DNA of 64,000 nucleotides from Blasia pusilla (GCA_050084515.1 CM114272.1:33356001-33420000), one strand, 5' to 3'. Positions 1-11,643 are shown, numbered from the stretch's first letter. The notes: a model not told the origin generated them from the sequence alone. Program-made: numbers and translations.

Positions 1-409
1 CACCCTGAAACTCAGTACTGGTCGGTCGGCTCTTCAGTGGTGCACCAAAATGACTAAGCACTCTATCAAGAAACGCGTACGCCGTTCCCTCACTTGCCTT
101 GTCAGGTAATGCCACCAACTCAATCCACTTGGAGAAGTGCTCCACCATCACCAACACATATCGATGATGTTGTACAGTCAACAATAACCGTCCCGCAAAG
201 TCCACACTCCAACGGTAACCCAACCCCATAATAGGCAAGGGGTGTAACTGTGGTGTAGGGGCATTGAATGATGCCCTCACCCGGTCACAAACCATACAAC
301 GTGAGACCAATTGCTGCACCTCAGTTATGCATGCCACGCCACCAATACTGAACAAGGAGTAAGCTATACGTATGCTTACCCCAAAATGTCCCACCTCCTC
401 ATGGGCATG
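1..409 (-). pseudogene. Ty3 integrase, zinc-binding and start of catalytic core, partial
   Basis: Conceptual reading continues from the RNase H frame through one in-frame TGA at about 410. An H-x-E-x-GHFG segment followed by SRCMVC gives the HHCC zinc finger, then the core opens with WSVDFAG, where the first catalytic Asp sits. The usual second-Asp segment (TDxGxEF) is altered to a form ending STEFQG, so the site looks lost or shifted in this copy. The rest of the integrase and the 3' LTR lie outside the window. It is the downstream part of the same polyprotein as the RT to its right. Confidence 0.75.
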
Positions 410-2285
410 TCACACAATGCCCTCTCTTTGAGCCAAATGCGGTACTACTCGTACTCTACCATCCTCCCACACACGGAGAATATGGGTTCCCTCCAATCGA
501 TACCTCTTAGCACGTTGAAGAACACGGTCTCGCTCCTTGGCACTCACTATGCTTGGCACCCTACTGGTCCGTAGGAACTCCAACACCAATGCATCATCAT
601 GAATATCAAGCTGATCCGTACCACCATCTCCAACCTTAGAATCTAAAGGCTGGCCATCTACCCTCTGACTAGAGTAAGATGTCATGTGGTCCTCCATACT
701 AGAGTCCACCCCTAACCAACATAAAAAGGCAGATGCATGCCAACCTGGCACCATCTCCTCATCAACCTCGCCATGCCATCTAGCCCCAGTTGCATCCTCT
801 TCGCTAGTACATGGATTCCTACTCAACCCATCAGCATCAAGGTTGGCAACTCCAGGTCTATGTACCACCTGGAAGTCATACTCCTGTAAGATAAGAGCCC
901 ACTGTGCAAGCTTCCCTGTAAGCTTGTCAGACTCCATCAACCACTTGAGTGGCTCGTGATCAGTAACAAGGGTAAACTATGTGCCAAACAAGTAACACCT
1001 AAAGTGTCCCATAGCCCACACTACTGCCAAGCACTCTCCCTCATATGAACTATAGCGCAACTCCGCTGCATTATTCGAACGACTTTCATAGGCCACCACA
1101 AACTCGATGTGCTCATCATCATGTTGTGTCAACACCGCTCCAAGTCCCAACCTACTCCAATCAGTGTGTAACTGAAATGGGCGCACTCTGATAGGTCTCC
1201 TCAAGATAGGCGCCGCCACCAACTGGGCCTTAAGCTCCACAAAAGCTCTCTCTTGATCATCTCCCCAGTGCCATTCTTGATCTGATTTCAGCAATTGGTT
1301 CAAAGGCTTTGCCATAGCACTAAATCCCTTCACATACCTCCGATAGTAGTTCGCCAATCCCATGAATGCCCGAACTCTACTCACATCTACCGGACGCGGA
1401 ATAAGTGCAATAGCCTCCACCTTTGTTTGTTGAACTCCCAAACCACCTGGATAGATCATATGACCCAAGTACTCAACATCCTCATGGAAGAACTTACACT
1501 TTCTTGGATGCAAACGTAGACCATGAGCTTTCAACTGCTCAAATACCATCTGGAAATGTATTTGATGCTCCTCCACCGTGTTACTGAACACCAAGATATC
1601 ATCAATGTAACACCGAACAAAATCCAACCCTGCTAGGATCCTGTCCATCACTCTGTGAAACTCGGCAGGTGCATTCTTCAACCCAAAGGGAAAGAATTTC
1701 CACTGGTACAAACAATCCTTGCCATGAGAGTTGATACCCCAAAATGCTGTCTTGGCCTTGTCACTCTCCCGAATCGGCAATTGATGGTATCCTGCCCGAA
1801 GATCCAAAGAACTGAAAATCTTTGCCTGTCCCACCACATCAAAGATCTCCTCAAGTGTAGGCATGGCATACCTATCGGCCTTGGTTTGCCGATTGATAGG
1901 ACGATAATCTCCACACATCCGCCTATCTGTGTAGTTACCATGCATATCCTTTTTAGCAGGCATGACAGTGGCTGATGCATACTCTCCATGCGAAAACTCC
2001 ACTAATCCAACCTCCAAAAGGTCCAACATCCTACTCTGAAATCAGATCCCTCTCCATATCACTACATCGGTAGGGACGACGGAAGATTGGCGTCTCACTA
2101 GCCAAATCAATTCGTATACCGGGTCCAACCAGAGCACCCAACTCCTTCATGCTAAAGGCAAAACAACTCCTATAAGCACGTAGGAACCGTGTCAAGCCTC
2201 GTTTCTCACCTCCCGTAAGCTTGGGCCCAAGTAATGGCTCCCAAGTCTCCTCCACTGGCACACTAGAGGGAGAGGACGATGCCAT
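410..2285 (-). pseudogene. Ty3 reverse transcriptase and RNase H
   Basis: The RT spans about 2285-1300. Visible motifs are CGDYRPINRQT, FSSLDLRAGYHQLP, the FFPFGLKNAPAEF fingers/palm segment and the YIDDILVFS catalytic box. The RNase H follows (LHTDWSRLGLGAVL, then YEGECLAVVWA) and ends with the tether region HRPGVANLDADGLSRNP. Two lesions are visible: a frameshift at about 2031-2040 just before the RT core, where the upstream frame ends in TAG, and an in-frame TAG at 977-979 inside RNase H. The N-terminal piece (2285-2031) is the usual RT lead-in. Replication of the element through a tRNA-primed cDNA is the family role; this copy cannot encode it. Confidence 0.87.
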
Positions 2286-2291
2286 TGGCTG

Positions 2292-3537
2292 CTACGCAAC
2301 CCCCTCACAAGATGGTACACCCTTAGCTACACCATCCTCTGAGAAAATAACTCCTCCACCAACATGAGCAACCAACTCCACATGCCCAACCATTACATCC
2401 CATTTACTCCAAGGATGCAAAATACTACTCTCCTCGCCCCCAACCGATGCCTCTACCGCCCCGGTAGCCATCGAGCTCATTACAAGGGGTGGAAGACCCA
2501 CACATATAGTCTGAAGTCGACGCTGCTCGGCCATACCAAGACTCAAAATCCAAGTCAAACAATTCAGGTCCATGGCCTGACCCAACACATGACGTCGTGA
2601 AGCCTCAGAAATGGAAGCAACCGTTGTCACACCAGTAGCAAATCCCATCGCACGCTCTCTCTCATCAGCGTTAGGCTCCACCAACTCGCCGCATGCACAT
2701 GAGAATCCCATACAAGCCCGGGACCACCTTCCCTGTAGGCATGTGACGAGGGAAAACTCACAAATGTGGGTAGTGCCATCCTAGGCTGGCCCACACGGTT
2801 CACCACTGCCATGGGTGACCGATCAATAACCCTCACCACCTGAGAAAGTCGCCCTGTATCCAAGATACTATCCACTGTAAGGCAAGGATCCCGCTGCACT
2901 GCATCATATGCTCGACATAGAACCTCCCTAGGCAACAAGTTTGTCCACCACCAGCGTGGACGATGTGCACGCGAGCCAACTCGCGCTTCATCCAACAACA
3001 CCGCTGGTCCAATCCAAGACCGCACCTCATGAACACTCGTCATCATCCGGGTCCGAGTGTCACCCAACAATGGAACATTCTCCAGAATGTAAGCTGGAGC
3101 ACGTGCCTGATGAACCTAAAGATGTCATAACACCCGTAACATCTTCCAAAAAAATTGAGACCTAGGGTCGTGTAATCCCTCACCACAACCAGCACGTGTA
3201 TGACTCTGACATGGCCATCCAGCAATCACCAAATCCACAGGACCAACCCTCTCAAGGTCCTGCGCCCCCAACAATGTAATGTGTGACGGCAAAGCACGCT
3301 GGTACCCACGAATAGCTGATGGCGGCAACAACTCAGGATATCTCCGCATCAACTGACCAATATGTCGGGATGAGACTCTCTGGGCCGTCTCATCTCGCTC
3401 CACATACACGTATCTCCGCAAGACAGAATACCGGCTGCAACATCAACTGCGGCCAAACCAAAGGTAATCCCACCAAAGAGATCTAACACACAAATGCCCT
3501 CCGGCGGATATTGCCATACAATGGGTGTAGTATCCAA
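2292..3537 (-). pseudogene. Cytosine-C5 DNA methyltransferase domain inside the Ty3 pol
   Basis: Methyltransferase motifs occur in the canonical order. Motif I is VLDLFGGITFGLAA (about 3489-3448), which binds S-adenosylmethionine. Motif IV is AGWPCQS (about 3223-3203), with the catalytic Cys, followed by a GLHDPRSQFFW stretch. Motif VI is ILENVP (about 3090-3072). A motif VIII-like AHRPRWWWTNL lies at about 2964-2930. Motifs IX/X read ELVEPNADERERAMGF and VLGQAMD (about 2690-2560). The reading needs one frameshift between motifs I and II (about 3420) and one before motif IX (about 2700-2715), and has in-frame TGA (3125-3127) and TAG (3116-3118). Family role: methylation of cytosine C5 in DNA. 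It sits between protease and RT on the same strand, in the place of a polyprotein domain. The AHRxRWWW form recalls DNMT3-type enzymes, but bacterial-like origin is not excluded. Confidence 0.85.
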
Positions 3538-3546
3538 AGGGATAAC

Positions 3547-3888
3547 CTAAGCTGGACCAGAAGTAGGAGTCCGCCGTGGGGCCTCCTCTTCCTCGTGAGA
3601 TATAACAGCCTCACACCAAGCCTCCTGCACTAGGCGATTAGCCTCCTGCCGTAGTGCACCGCGTGAACTCCAAAGTGGCACATCCAACGATGAAGATGCC
3701 ACTGCTACAAAAATAGGGACCTCCTCTACCTCCTCATGCACAGGAGAATCCATAGCAGAAACATTACCCTCCAAAAAGTCTCCTGGCCAAGTGACTACTC
3801 CACTAAAACTAGCCACATATGCTAACACTGTTGGGGAAGACCCTCCTGGTCGAGCCCCATAAATAAATCTCACAGGAACTTGGCTCAT
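3547..3888 (-). pseudogene. Polyprotein linker between protease and methyltransferase
   Basis: An open frame of about 113 codons follows the protease and precedes the methyltransferase, ending in a stop 10 bp before the methyltransferase frame opens. It is rich in acidic residues near its end (a short run of Glu) and I see no catalytic motif. Its position suggests it is a spacer or the N-terminal extension of the methyltransferase region in the intact element. The break between the two frames may be another lesion. Confidence 0.45.
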
Positions 3889-3946
3889 ACATCCATCCCC
3901 TCACTGCCAACCAGGTCTATAAGACGCTTTCCTCTCGATCCATAAT

Positions 3947-4650
3947 CTATCTCGAAACCCCGGGTACAATCATCGCTCCTCCAACTAGTACATCATACGA
4001 CTTGGCTGATGTGACTACCGCAGGTACTCCCAAGCAGGAACTATCAGTCGCATGATCTGGTCTCAATTGTACAGAAAAATTCTCCTGTGTCATGAATTGA
4101 GACCTATCATTGGCTCCTCCAAGTGATGTTTGAATCTGGAATGGGCAAGGCTCAAGCTCTGACCTCCGAATACCCAAACCAATACATGCCACCTTTCCCA
4201 ACATCAAAGGTTGGGCACCAGAGTCTAACAAGACTCTATCTGGTCTATACACCTGTCTTGTAGGACTCACCAATCGGAATATCCCACTCCGCTTGTCCAA
4301 CATACATACACCAGGTGTAAGCCTCTCACGATCAATGGCTGGCCGGGCTGGTAATGCATCCATCTTTGCCGCTGTTGCTTGCCAAGTAGCACTGGTACTC
4401 AATGCTACACCTGACATAGAGGGTCGCTCCACCACAACACCTCATCCACCTCAGCACGTGTAGCACTAAAACCCCCACGTTCACACAACGTGGCTGCTAG
4501 CTGAAATACATGAGCCAAGTCAACTCCTAAAGCCATCAACTCCGTGGCTGAAAACAATGGGGATCCCAACACTGAAGTTGCCATCCGCAATACTGCACTA
4601 GATGCTACATCCGTGTCTACTACATGCGATGTAGATGCCTCAGTCCCCAC
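3947..4650 (-). pseudogene. Ty3 aspartic protease region
   Basis: The core frame (4435-3947) has the retropepsin-like active site VLLDSGAQPLML, where D-S-G is the catalytic triad of a pepsin-family half site, and a later YDVLVGGAMIVPG segment equivalent to the second conserved strand. The frame just upstream (4650-4405) overlaps and reads into it after a frameshift. In the family the protease acts as a homodimer that cuts the Gag-Pol polyprotein. It lies between gag and the methyltransferase. Confidence 0.7.
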
Positions 4651-4805
4651 TTTCGGCTCAATAGGCTACGCAGGAACTATGGATGGAGTCCTAAGCACCT
4701 CAGACAACAAGAATGACTGGGGAAGCCTAGCCTGCCTCCCAGCCTCACCCCTCTGTGGTCGGCTCCACAAAGAGCACCACGTGGCTCGGCGCTCGAGTGG
4801 CTCCT

Positions 4806-6297
4806 CTAAATCTGCAGATGCCTCAACTTTGTCTTTGCACTTGCCATATAAGAGAGATCATCCCCTCCATAAGAGGTGGAAGCTCCTGCTCCCGAACCTG
4901 ATCTATGCTGGATACTAGCCATAGTAGCCAAGTTATGCTCCAACTGCTCAATCCTGGCAGCCATAGTTGACTCTGTCATAGTGGTAGGGGTGGCCACCGT
5001 AGGCTCTCCAACTACTGGTCCACCTCTACCACCCCTACCACCTCTACCAACTCGGCCTCTCGGAGCTACTCCCGCAATGATCACACTGAGTTGGGGCCGA
5101 CTGAGGCCCATCCTCCAAAGTCCGTCTCCCATCCTCTTGGGGACAAAACTTCCTAACATGATCACCTCCACATGTCCAACATGACTGTCCTTGCTGCGGG
5201 GCAGCAAATGAAGGCAATGGTCTCTGCGCAAGTGTCCCTCTAGGACTTGACTGAGGTCGTGTGTACCCTCCACGACTCCCACTACTACTACTACCACCAC
5301 TACTACGAGACTGTGAGGTGGACTGCTGAACACGAGAAGTAGTAGTTGTATCCCTACTGCATGCGGATGTCACCACTCTCTCCTTCACCATGTTAAGCTC
5401 AATCTTCTCAAATAGAGCAAACACTTGGGTCAATGTGGGTGAATCATCACTCATAAGAGTAGCATCACGTACCCTGCGGCGCAACTCTCTGTCCAAGATC
5501 CTATACCAAAATTGGACTGCCTGAGCCTCAGTCACACCCTGGGAAACTGAAATCAAGCGTCGCAGACGAGTGTATGCCTCACGAAGACTCTCACCAGTCT
5601 TTTGCTCAAATTCTTGAAGACTCCTCAACTTCTCTGTCTTCACTCCCTGATAGTTCTTCTTCAACCTCTTGAAGAACTCTGCAACCGGGCTAAACGATGG
5701 TGGGGCACTAGTACCTCCACTAGTACCCCCACTGGTACCTCCATTGGTACCCCCACTCCGGCTCGTACTCGTACCACTCAACGTCGGGCTGGCTGGCATA
5801 ATAGGAGCACTACTACCAATACCACCATGGGTAATAGACACATAACCTGGAGACCAATATTGTCTCCACGCCTCAATCTCAACAACATGGTCCTTCCTAA
5901 ACTCATGGTAATCATCCATGGGTGGTCCCTCCAAATGCTGAAACAACCCCTTCCAAGCCAAGAAGGATGTAAACAACGTGGCGTTCCCCAACATCTGCAT
6001 ATCACACCACGTATCAAACTCCTGCATGAATTCCTCCAACTCAATGGTGCCCACTACACCCGAGTATCGTCGTGGGCCCTTCATGGCCCCATATATCCCG
6101 TCCATGTCCCAAATCAATGGAGCTGCAACACTCGATAACAACGTAGAAGACTCGGTGTTTGGAACACCATCGTCCTCCTCTTTATCAACCGTCGGAAGTG
6201 GAAAAGGTAGCCGATACCTTAATCCACTCCGTGTGAAACCACCACTGTCCGCACCACGGTCCCCAACCAGACCACCCGACAGCTCCGTGATGACCAA
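4806..6297 (-). pseudogene. Ty3 gag with zinc knuckle
   Basis: The main frame (6297-5044, about 417 codons) contains a retrotransposon gag domain: YSGVVGTIELEEFMQEFDTW, then FFKRLKKNYQGVKTEKL and TGESLREAYTRLRRLI, followed by a Ser/Arg-rich tail and a zinc knuckle CWTCGGDHVRKFC. After a frameshift near 5060 the frame 5060-4806 continues with an RGG-type basic stretch and a coiled-coil-like MAARIEQLEHNLATM. A short GGTS amino-acid repeat (12-bp DNA repeat near 5708-5755) sits in the middle. No clear ATG is seen; the frame opens at a TTG, so the true start is unresolved. Family role: virus-like particle assembly and RNA binding. A related gag relic lies at 45195-46413. Confidence 0.8.
5708..5755. 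repeat. 12-bp tandem repeat in gag
   Basis: Four imperfect 12-bp units of the form ACTAGTACCTCC / ACTGGTACCTCC stand in tandem. On the minus strand they encode GGTS/GGTN repeats within the gag hinge region. Length variation here would keep the reading frame. Confidence 0.75.
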
Positions 6298-8153
6298 CGC
6301 TGATGCCGCACCACCACCAAATTACCACCACTAAGTAACTAAGTGACGTCGATGTCGCTATACTATTCTAGCTCTACTAGCTATGGGTGTAGGCAACCTA
6401 ACCTATCATCACCACAAGAAGCCTCCTACGGTCTACTGGTCATCACTCCAGCCTCACTACCGGTAGCACACAAGAGTAACACTACTCTGGAAATCAGCGT
6501 CAACCCTAACAATGGGCGCACAAGCAAGAAGCAACGATGGAAGGGATCAAACACAGGAAGTCCAACGAAAACCCTCCCATCGCAAATGGAAATCAAGGTA
6601 ACACAATCCACAAACGTGGCGCCCCTTGAATCCACAAAACCCACCACACAATTCTAACGCAATAGCTACTCCGCCGCGGGTTGATGACGTGCTAGTCTAA
6701 CTCGCAGCACCTGAAAATATCACCTGCATGGAGAGGCTACACGGTACTATGCGCTAGAGGTCCATCAACCAAAAACCTGAGATGCATAAAGCGCCTAACA
6801 CCTCTCTGAACAACACCAAATGAGCTACACCAGTGTGTACACTGGCATAGTTAAGAACTTAGCAATTAAGCGTCTTCCAGGCAGAATAGCCCAAAGATGG
6901 GTGACCAGTTATGCAACACTCAAATCACAAATCCTGCAAAAACTGCCTCACGCCCAAGCTAGCAAGCTTGCTTGCTTGCTCCTTGCTCCTTACTCCGCCT
7001 CTCAAGCCCACTCGCCCCGAGCTACCACGAGTTGCCTCGAAGCCTCGAAACGCCGAGACATGCCTCGTTCGCCATGCTTCGCTATGGAGAGAGGCCCAAC
7101 CAGGGCGCCCCCAATGGGATAGGCGTCTCCAACAATGAACAAGTCACCAACCAACCAGCCCCTCCAATCCGCTGTCCACCATAGCCAGACCTTGAGCTAG
7201 TCCGCAAAATTTTGATCAGCAATTACTTCACAAATCCTTGACCAAAATTAAATCTATTTCGACCAGAATTCAATTGACCACCATAGCTATCTCTCCACAA
7301 AAAATCAGCTACAACCAAGCTCTGTACTCTGAGCTAAAAATCAGACAAACTTGCTGTCCATACACATCCAGAATCGCAAATCCGACAGCGCTTCCGCCCA
7401 GTTTCATGCACGCATAAATCCGCAACGCTCCACACACTCAAGCAGATAGCTTCACATAAGATCATAGTAGAAGTAGCAATAGGAACCTCTCACCCAATCT
7501 GGATGAACTTCAACAGAGCTTCCGCACTCCAAGCTCTCCACATCAGAAAACCGTCGAACACAAACCAGAATCTTCAATCCTTGATAACTTCCAACTCCCT
7601 TGACGAAATCCGGTGATCTAAAGCACGTTGGAAAGCTCTGAGCAAAGTGCTTCTTTCCCAATCAACCACGCACCAGATTCACACCTCAAACATAGGCCAC
7701 AAGCCACGAACATCCACGGCTGAGTACACAATCAGCCCTAACCAGATCCTACTGATCCACCATCGATCTACTTCAGTTCTTTGAGTGAAATCCGTGAAAG
7801 ACCTACTCTCATAAAACACGTATAGAATCACATAAAATTGAGCCAAACCCACTCCACGATGGGAGAATCTAGGTCGAAGCTTGCGGGAAACACCATAGCC
7901 AAGAGCTCTACTCACTACCAAGGCTAACTCCCAACGCAACAGGCTCAACTCAAAGAACTGACTGTTCTTTGGGTGCACTCCACACTATATCCTCCAACCT
8001 AAGAGCGGGCTCTAGTGGGAAAGTCACCCCCAACTGAGTAACCCCCAACCCTATGTATGAAACCGCATCTCTACCTAGCCACTACGGTCCTACATAAGGT
8101 ATGGCCTCTACTAGCACACTATACTCTACGACATAATCCGTATGGTCATGACA
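6298..8153 (-). mobile_element. LTR plus untranslated leader of the methyltransferase-bearing Ty3 element
   Basis: Only the outer boundary is clear: minus-strand TGTCATGACC at 8153. The stretch 7787-8153 is nearly the same as 32058-32423, which belongs to a solo LTR with clean ends, so this is LTR sequence. The inner LTR end and a tRNA primer site were not recognised. A simple CTTG/CTTGC-rich run occurs near 6955-6990. Short open frames across this region are in LTR/leader sequence and are not taken as genes. Confidence 0.65.
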
Positions 8154-8570
8154 AGGTTGCTTAACACATTTGGGTTGAGGGCCAAAATCAAGGGCCTAAG
8201 GGAGACAATAGGGAAGGTGGGGTTGCCTCCGAGAACCCAAAAGTATCTATAGAGGGGAACACTCAAGCCCTTGAACCAAAAAACTAATCATGATGCGTGT
8301 TTGGTTTTGTTTCACGTTTGACCTAAGAGACTTACCCTAAGGAATGGGCTGACACGCTCCGATTCAGGTGAGCGACTTGGATCCAGAGACCCGTCAAAGC
8401 TTAGGGAAGAAGCTTCCTAGGGAGACCCTACGTAATAGAAGAGACTTCTCAACTACCTACAGACCGCGTAATAGATTGAGTCTTTGAGACTCAATCTAAG
8501 TCTTATGATTGCAAAGCTCAAGATTGGGAGTATTTCGGGGTGAAGCTAGGTGAAGCAAAGGATGGTAATA
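8154..8570. other. Probable old LTR fragment and spacer
   Basis: No gene. The stretch 8165-8290 (gggttgagggccaa, then a ggggttgcctccgaga-type block and a ctatagaggggaacac block) resembles in order and wording the middle of the chromovirus LTR at 34055-34150, so it may be a diverged LTR piece. This is a by-eye similarity and is weak. A 12-bp perfect inverted repeat sits at 8472-8498. Confidence 0.35.
8472..8498. repeat. Short perfect hairpin, 12-bp arms, 3-nt loop
   Basis: TAGATTGAGTCT (8472-8483), loop TTG, then AGACTCAATCTA (8487-8498). No gene context or T-tract supports a specific role. Confidence 0.8.
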
Positions 8571-9119
8571 CTCTTCATCTTCCACTCTTCAGTACTATCA
8601 CCATCAACTCTTTCCTCATCCCTGCCCAACAATCACCAGAAGGGTTAGTATCTCCCTTCTCCCCATAATTAACACTTCTTGGATGTTGTATGATGTTGGA
8701 ATCTTGTGAAGGATATTGATGTTTTAGAAGTCCAACTTGCTTCATTAGAGACAAATCACAAAACAAAGTGTAATAGAATGTATGCTTCCTTGAGGTCAGA
8801 TATACGCTTCACTCCTCCTTCACATAGTCATACTAGTATATTATGATGTTGAATGTGCTCACTTCCATCACCCGATAAAATAACAATAACTTTAGAAGCA
8901 GATGGTAAGTTAGAATATTTCATATTGAGATCTCTCTCATTTTTCTTTAAGATAATGTCTATATTAAGGTTGATTGCTTCGTATATCATATGCGGAAACA
9001 TCTTCACATATGGATTGTATTTTTAACTTGTGTAACATCCCTTGTAGCTCTTTTAAGATGTCTATATTATAATCAACAGATCTAGACATAAAATTTTCCA
9101 CGATTGTCCCATTCATTTG
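8571..9119. other. Non-coding stretch, nothing recognised
   Basis: AT-rich sequence with only short random open frames. I see no conserved protein motif, RNA gene or repeat boundary. Confidence 0.5.
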
Positions 9120-9960
9120 CAGTATCATAAACATGGTTGTGTAAAAATGAACAAGTCCTTCCTTAGGATGCACATCGCCGGACAAGTCCGGACATGTCCA
9201 CGAACATGGGTTCCAAGAGGTGAGACTCACACTTATAATTCATGATAGAAGGCAAGGCAAGGATAAGTGAAGCAATGAGGGAGGAGGGAGTGGAGGGAGG
9301 AAGAAACGGGGGAGTATGGAACACAAAGGAAAGTAAGGAGAAGGAGAAATAAGGAAAAGGTAGGGCCCATATGGACAAGTCCTTCCATAGGACGGACATA
9401 AGTCCACGGAAACGGACTTTCTCCACATGCAATCTTGATCATGAATCATGTAGAGTTGAAAAAATAGCAAGATAATCCCCTATATTTAGATGTAAGAATC
9501 CAATAGAATGATAGATCCCACCTTAGATTGTGATGTGTCTAGTGCCACCAACTTGTTCATTTACATGCACTCTAATAGATGTTGGTTGACGTGCGGAGTT
9601 GTAACTGGGTTGCATATTGACAAATTTCGTGTCCGTGAACATGTTCATGCATGTCCGCGCACTTATGTCAGCACTATGGACGGACATGTCCGTGCAGGCT
9701 CGGGTACCCGCGGCCCGCCCCGGAGCCTGCTGCGCAAACCCGTTGACGGAACCCGCACCCGTTGCGTGGCCCGCGGTAGGCCTGCAACCAGGCCCACATG
9801 GCGGGCTTGGCCCCCATTGGCTAGGCTCAGGCCCACGCAGGGCCCGCATAGTGGGGTGGGCTCCGTCATCCTGGGTCTACGCGGCAGGCTCTAGGCGGAC
9901 TTGGGTGCGGGCTAGGCATGTCTGTTTCCATGCAACCTTGAGTTGTCAGCTCGAGCATCA
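9120..9960. repeat. GC-rich interspersed repeat with GGACAWGTCC palindromes
   Basis: The region contains several copies of a palindromic decamer GGACAAGTCC or GGACATGTCC (near 9180, 9190, 9370 and 9683). It also carries a 'ggacataagtccacgga ... tttctccac.tgcaa.cttga' block at about 9396-9440 and a GC-rich core of GCCCGC/GCGGGCTAGG words at about 9700-9925. The same combination recurs at 49240-50025. This suggests a dispersed, non-autonomous repeat family. No transposase or terminal repeats were identified. Confidence 0.5.
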
Positions 9961-11643
9961 CTAAGAAATTAAAGACTTCTAGGATTAATACCTAGGATAA
10001 AAATCTCAAGAATGGAGGAAAAATTTGAAGCAGGGAAAATTTATTCTCCCATGATCACAACACATACCATTGCAAATGGTGAGTCACACATTTTTTTCCC
10101 TCTCATCATTTCAGATTTTTAATGGAAAGAATGACATAAGGGGCATATTTTTTTTCATAAAATTGAATGTATAATGACCACTAATAATGTTCAAACTCCT
10201 TTGTAATCGCAACTTCCTCATATCACTTTCTTCAAAGTTTGGTCTCCTTGCAATATTGAATAAATGTATTTTTCTCTAACAACACTATCAGCAATAGGGA
10301 AAGGATGAATTGTAGAAGCACTTGGTATAGTGGGAGTTATGGGCAAGACATAACTCCATTATCTATAGACACCACAATATCCACTCTTGACGTTACATTA
10401 TCCTTGATATTGGGAAGTGCTGAATAATTTTTGACGACTTCAAGAAGAGACGGGAATAGTCCATCCAAAATAGGGATTGTGGTTGATAACTCAACTCTTG
10501 GTGTTACATAAGTAGTTGGCCCACTCATAGATGCATTCTCAATAACTTTGTGGATTGCATTGTTGGGTGATTCAATTCTTATAAAAATATAAGTGGTAAT
10601 TGGTAGCTCATAAAGTGTACAATCATTTGTATTCAATTCCTCCTATATGTTTGAAGAAGGAACTTCATGATTTGCTTCTACCATAACGCCATCTTCATTG
10701 GAAGGTATGGGAAAACACAATAACTCTAATAACGTCATATAAAGAATAGACATAATTCGAATAGGAATGTTGAAGGGTTTTGAATGAATGTACGAAGAGG
10801 GTTGAACTAGAGCCAACTCGGAAGCTATTAGAGGTGGTGAATAGTGTGGAGCTCAGAGGTGTTGCTACAACTCAAAACTGGGAGACCACCAACAGTTGGA
10901 GATATCCTAGTAAACAATGAGATGCACAATGTAGATTAGTTGTAAGAGTGTAGCTCTATTCAACTAACATTTGTTGTATAATTGTGGCTTACAAGGAACA
11001 ATTATGTAGAACTATGACACAAACCTACAATAGCAAAGAGCATGTATTGTTGGAAGCACATAAAAAGCTAAATAAAGCTCAAAAATAATAACTCCATGGC
11101 TTGTGTAATGTTGAGTAAGCATAGTATGTTGAAAGAGCATATTAGGTGAGTACTTGGAAATTATGAACCTCCCATTTTATTATGCAAAACCCTTGGAAGT
11201 TGGAAAACCCTAAAGGAAGCCAAACCCTTTGCAACCCCTCAAAGCCTTTATCAATGGACCTAGTTTAAAAGATCTAATTTTCTTCATTAGGAAAACATTG
11301 AAAATTCCAAATAACACCATTATCAAGTAGTGAAGCTCAAGATTGAATTTTCTTTTGAAGGTGTGCACTTGAGGGTTGCAAACCCTCAACCAGGCCCGGA
11401 GGAAATAATTATTGACCCCACACATGTGCCAAGAAGCAAATGTATTCGCAACCGAAGAGGGCACTCTCCCATAATAGTACACTAGCCGGTGCCCAGGCTA
11501 TACACGGATGATACTTAATTTTCTTGATTATCTCTCCTTGATTCAACTCCCTCTCTCAAAGTGACATGTGTCGACACCATAGGAGCCCTGAGAGGATAGA
11601 TGTCAACCCTGCCCTCTTTTAATTATATAAATATGATACCAAT

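Larger units (their letters stand above)
1..8153 (-). mobile_element. Ty3/gypsy LTR retrotransposon with embedded cytosine-C5 methyltransferase, decayed, 3' end off window
   Basis: Read on the minus strand the order is LTR/leader (8153-6298), gag with a zinc knuckle, aspartic protease, a linker, a C5 DNA methyltransferase, reverse transcriptase, RNase H, then integrase running off the window at base 1. Integrase after RT/RNase H defines the Ty3 order. The outer LTR end reads TGTCATGACC on the minus strand (8153) and its first ~365 bp match the solo LTR at 31952-32423. The coding region carries in-frame stops (RNase H at 977-979, two in the methyltransferase, one before the integrase zinc finger) and frameshifts, so this copy is dead. 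The 3' LTR, and hence the target duplication, cannot be seen. Confidence 0.88.

Noticed and set aside
7679-7978. Minus-strand frame similar to one at 31972-32268, suggesting a conserved protein
   Set aside because: Both lie in the shared LTR sequence of the MTase-element family, so the similarity is DNA-level LTR homology.
9508-9964. Several overlapping frames of 100+ codons on both strands
   Set aside because: They arise from the GC-rich repeat core, with few stops by composition, and disagree with each other in frame and strand.
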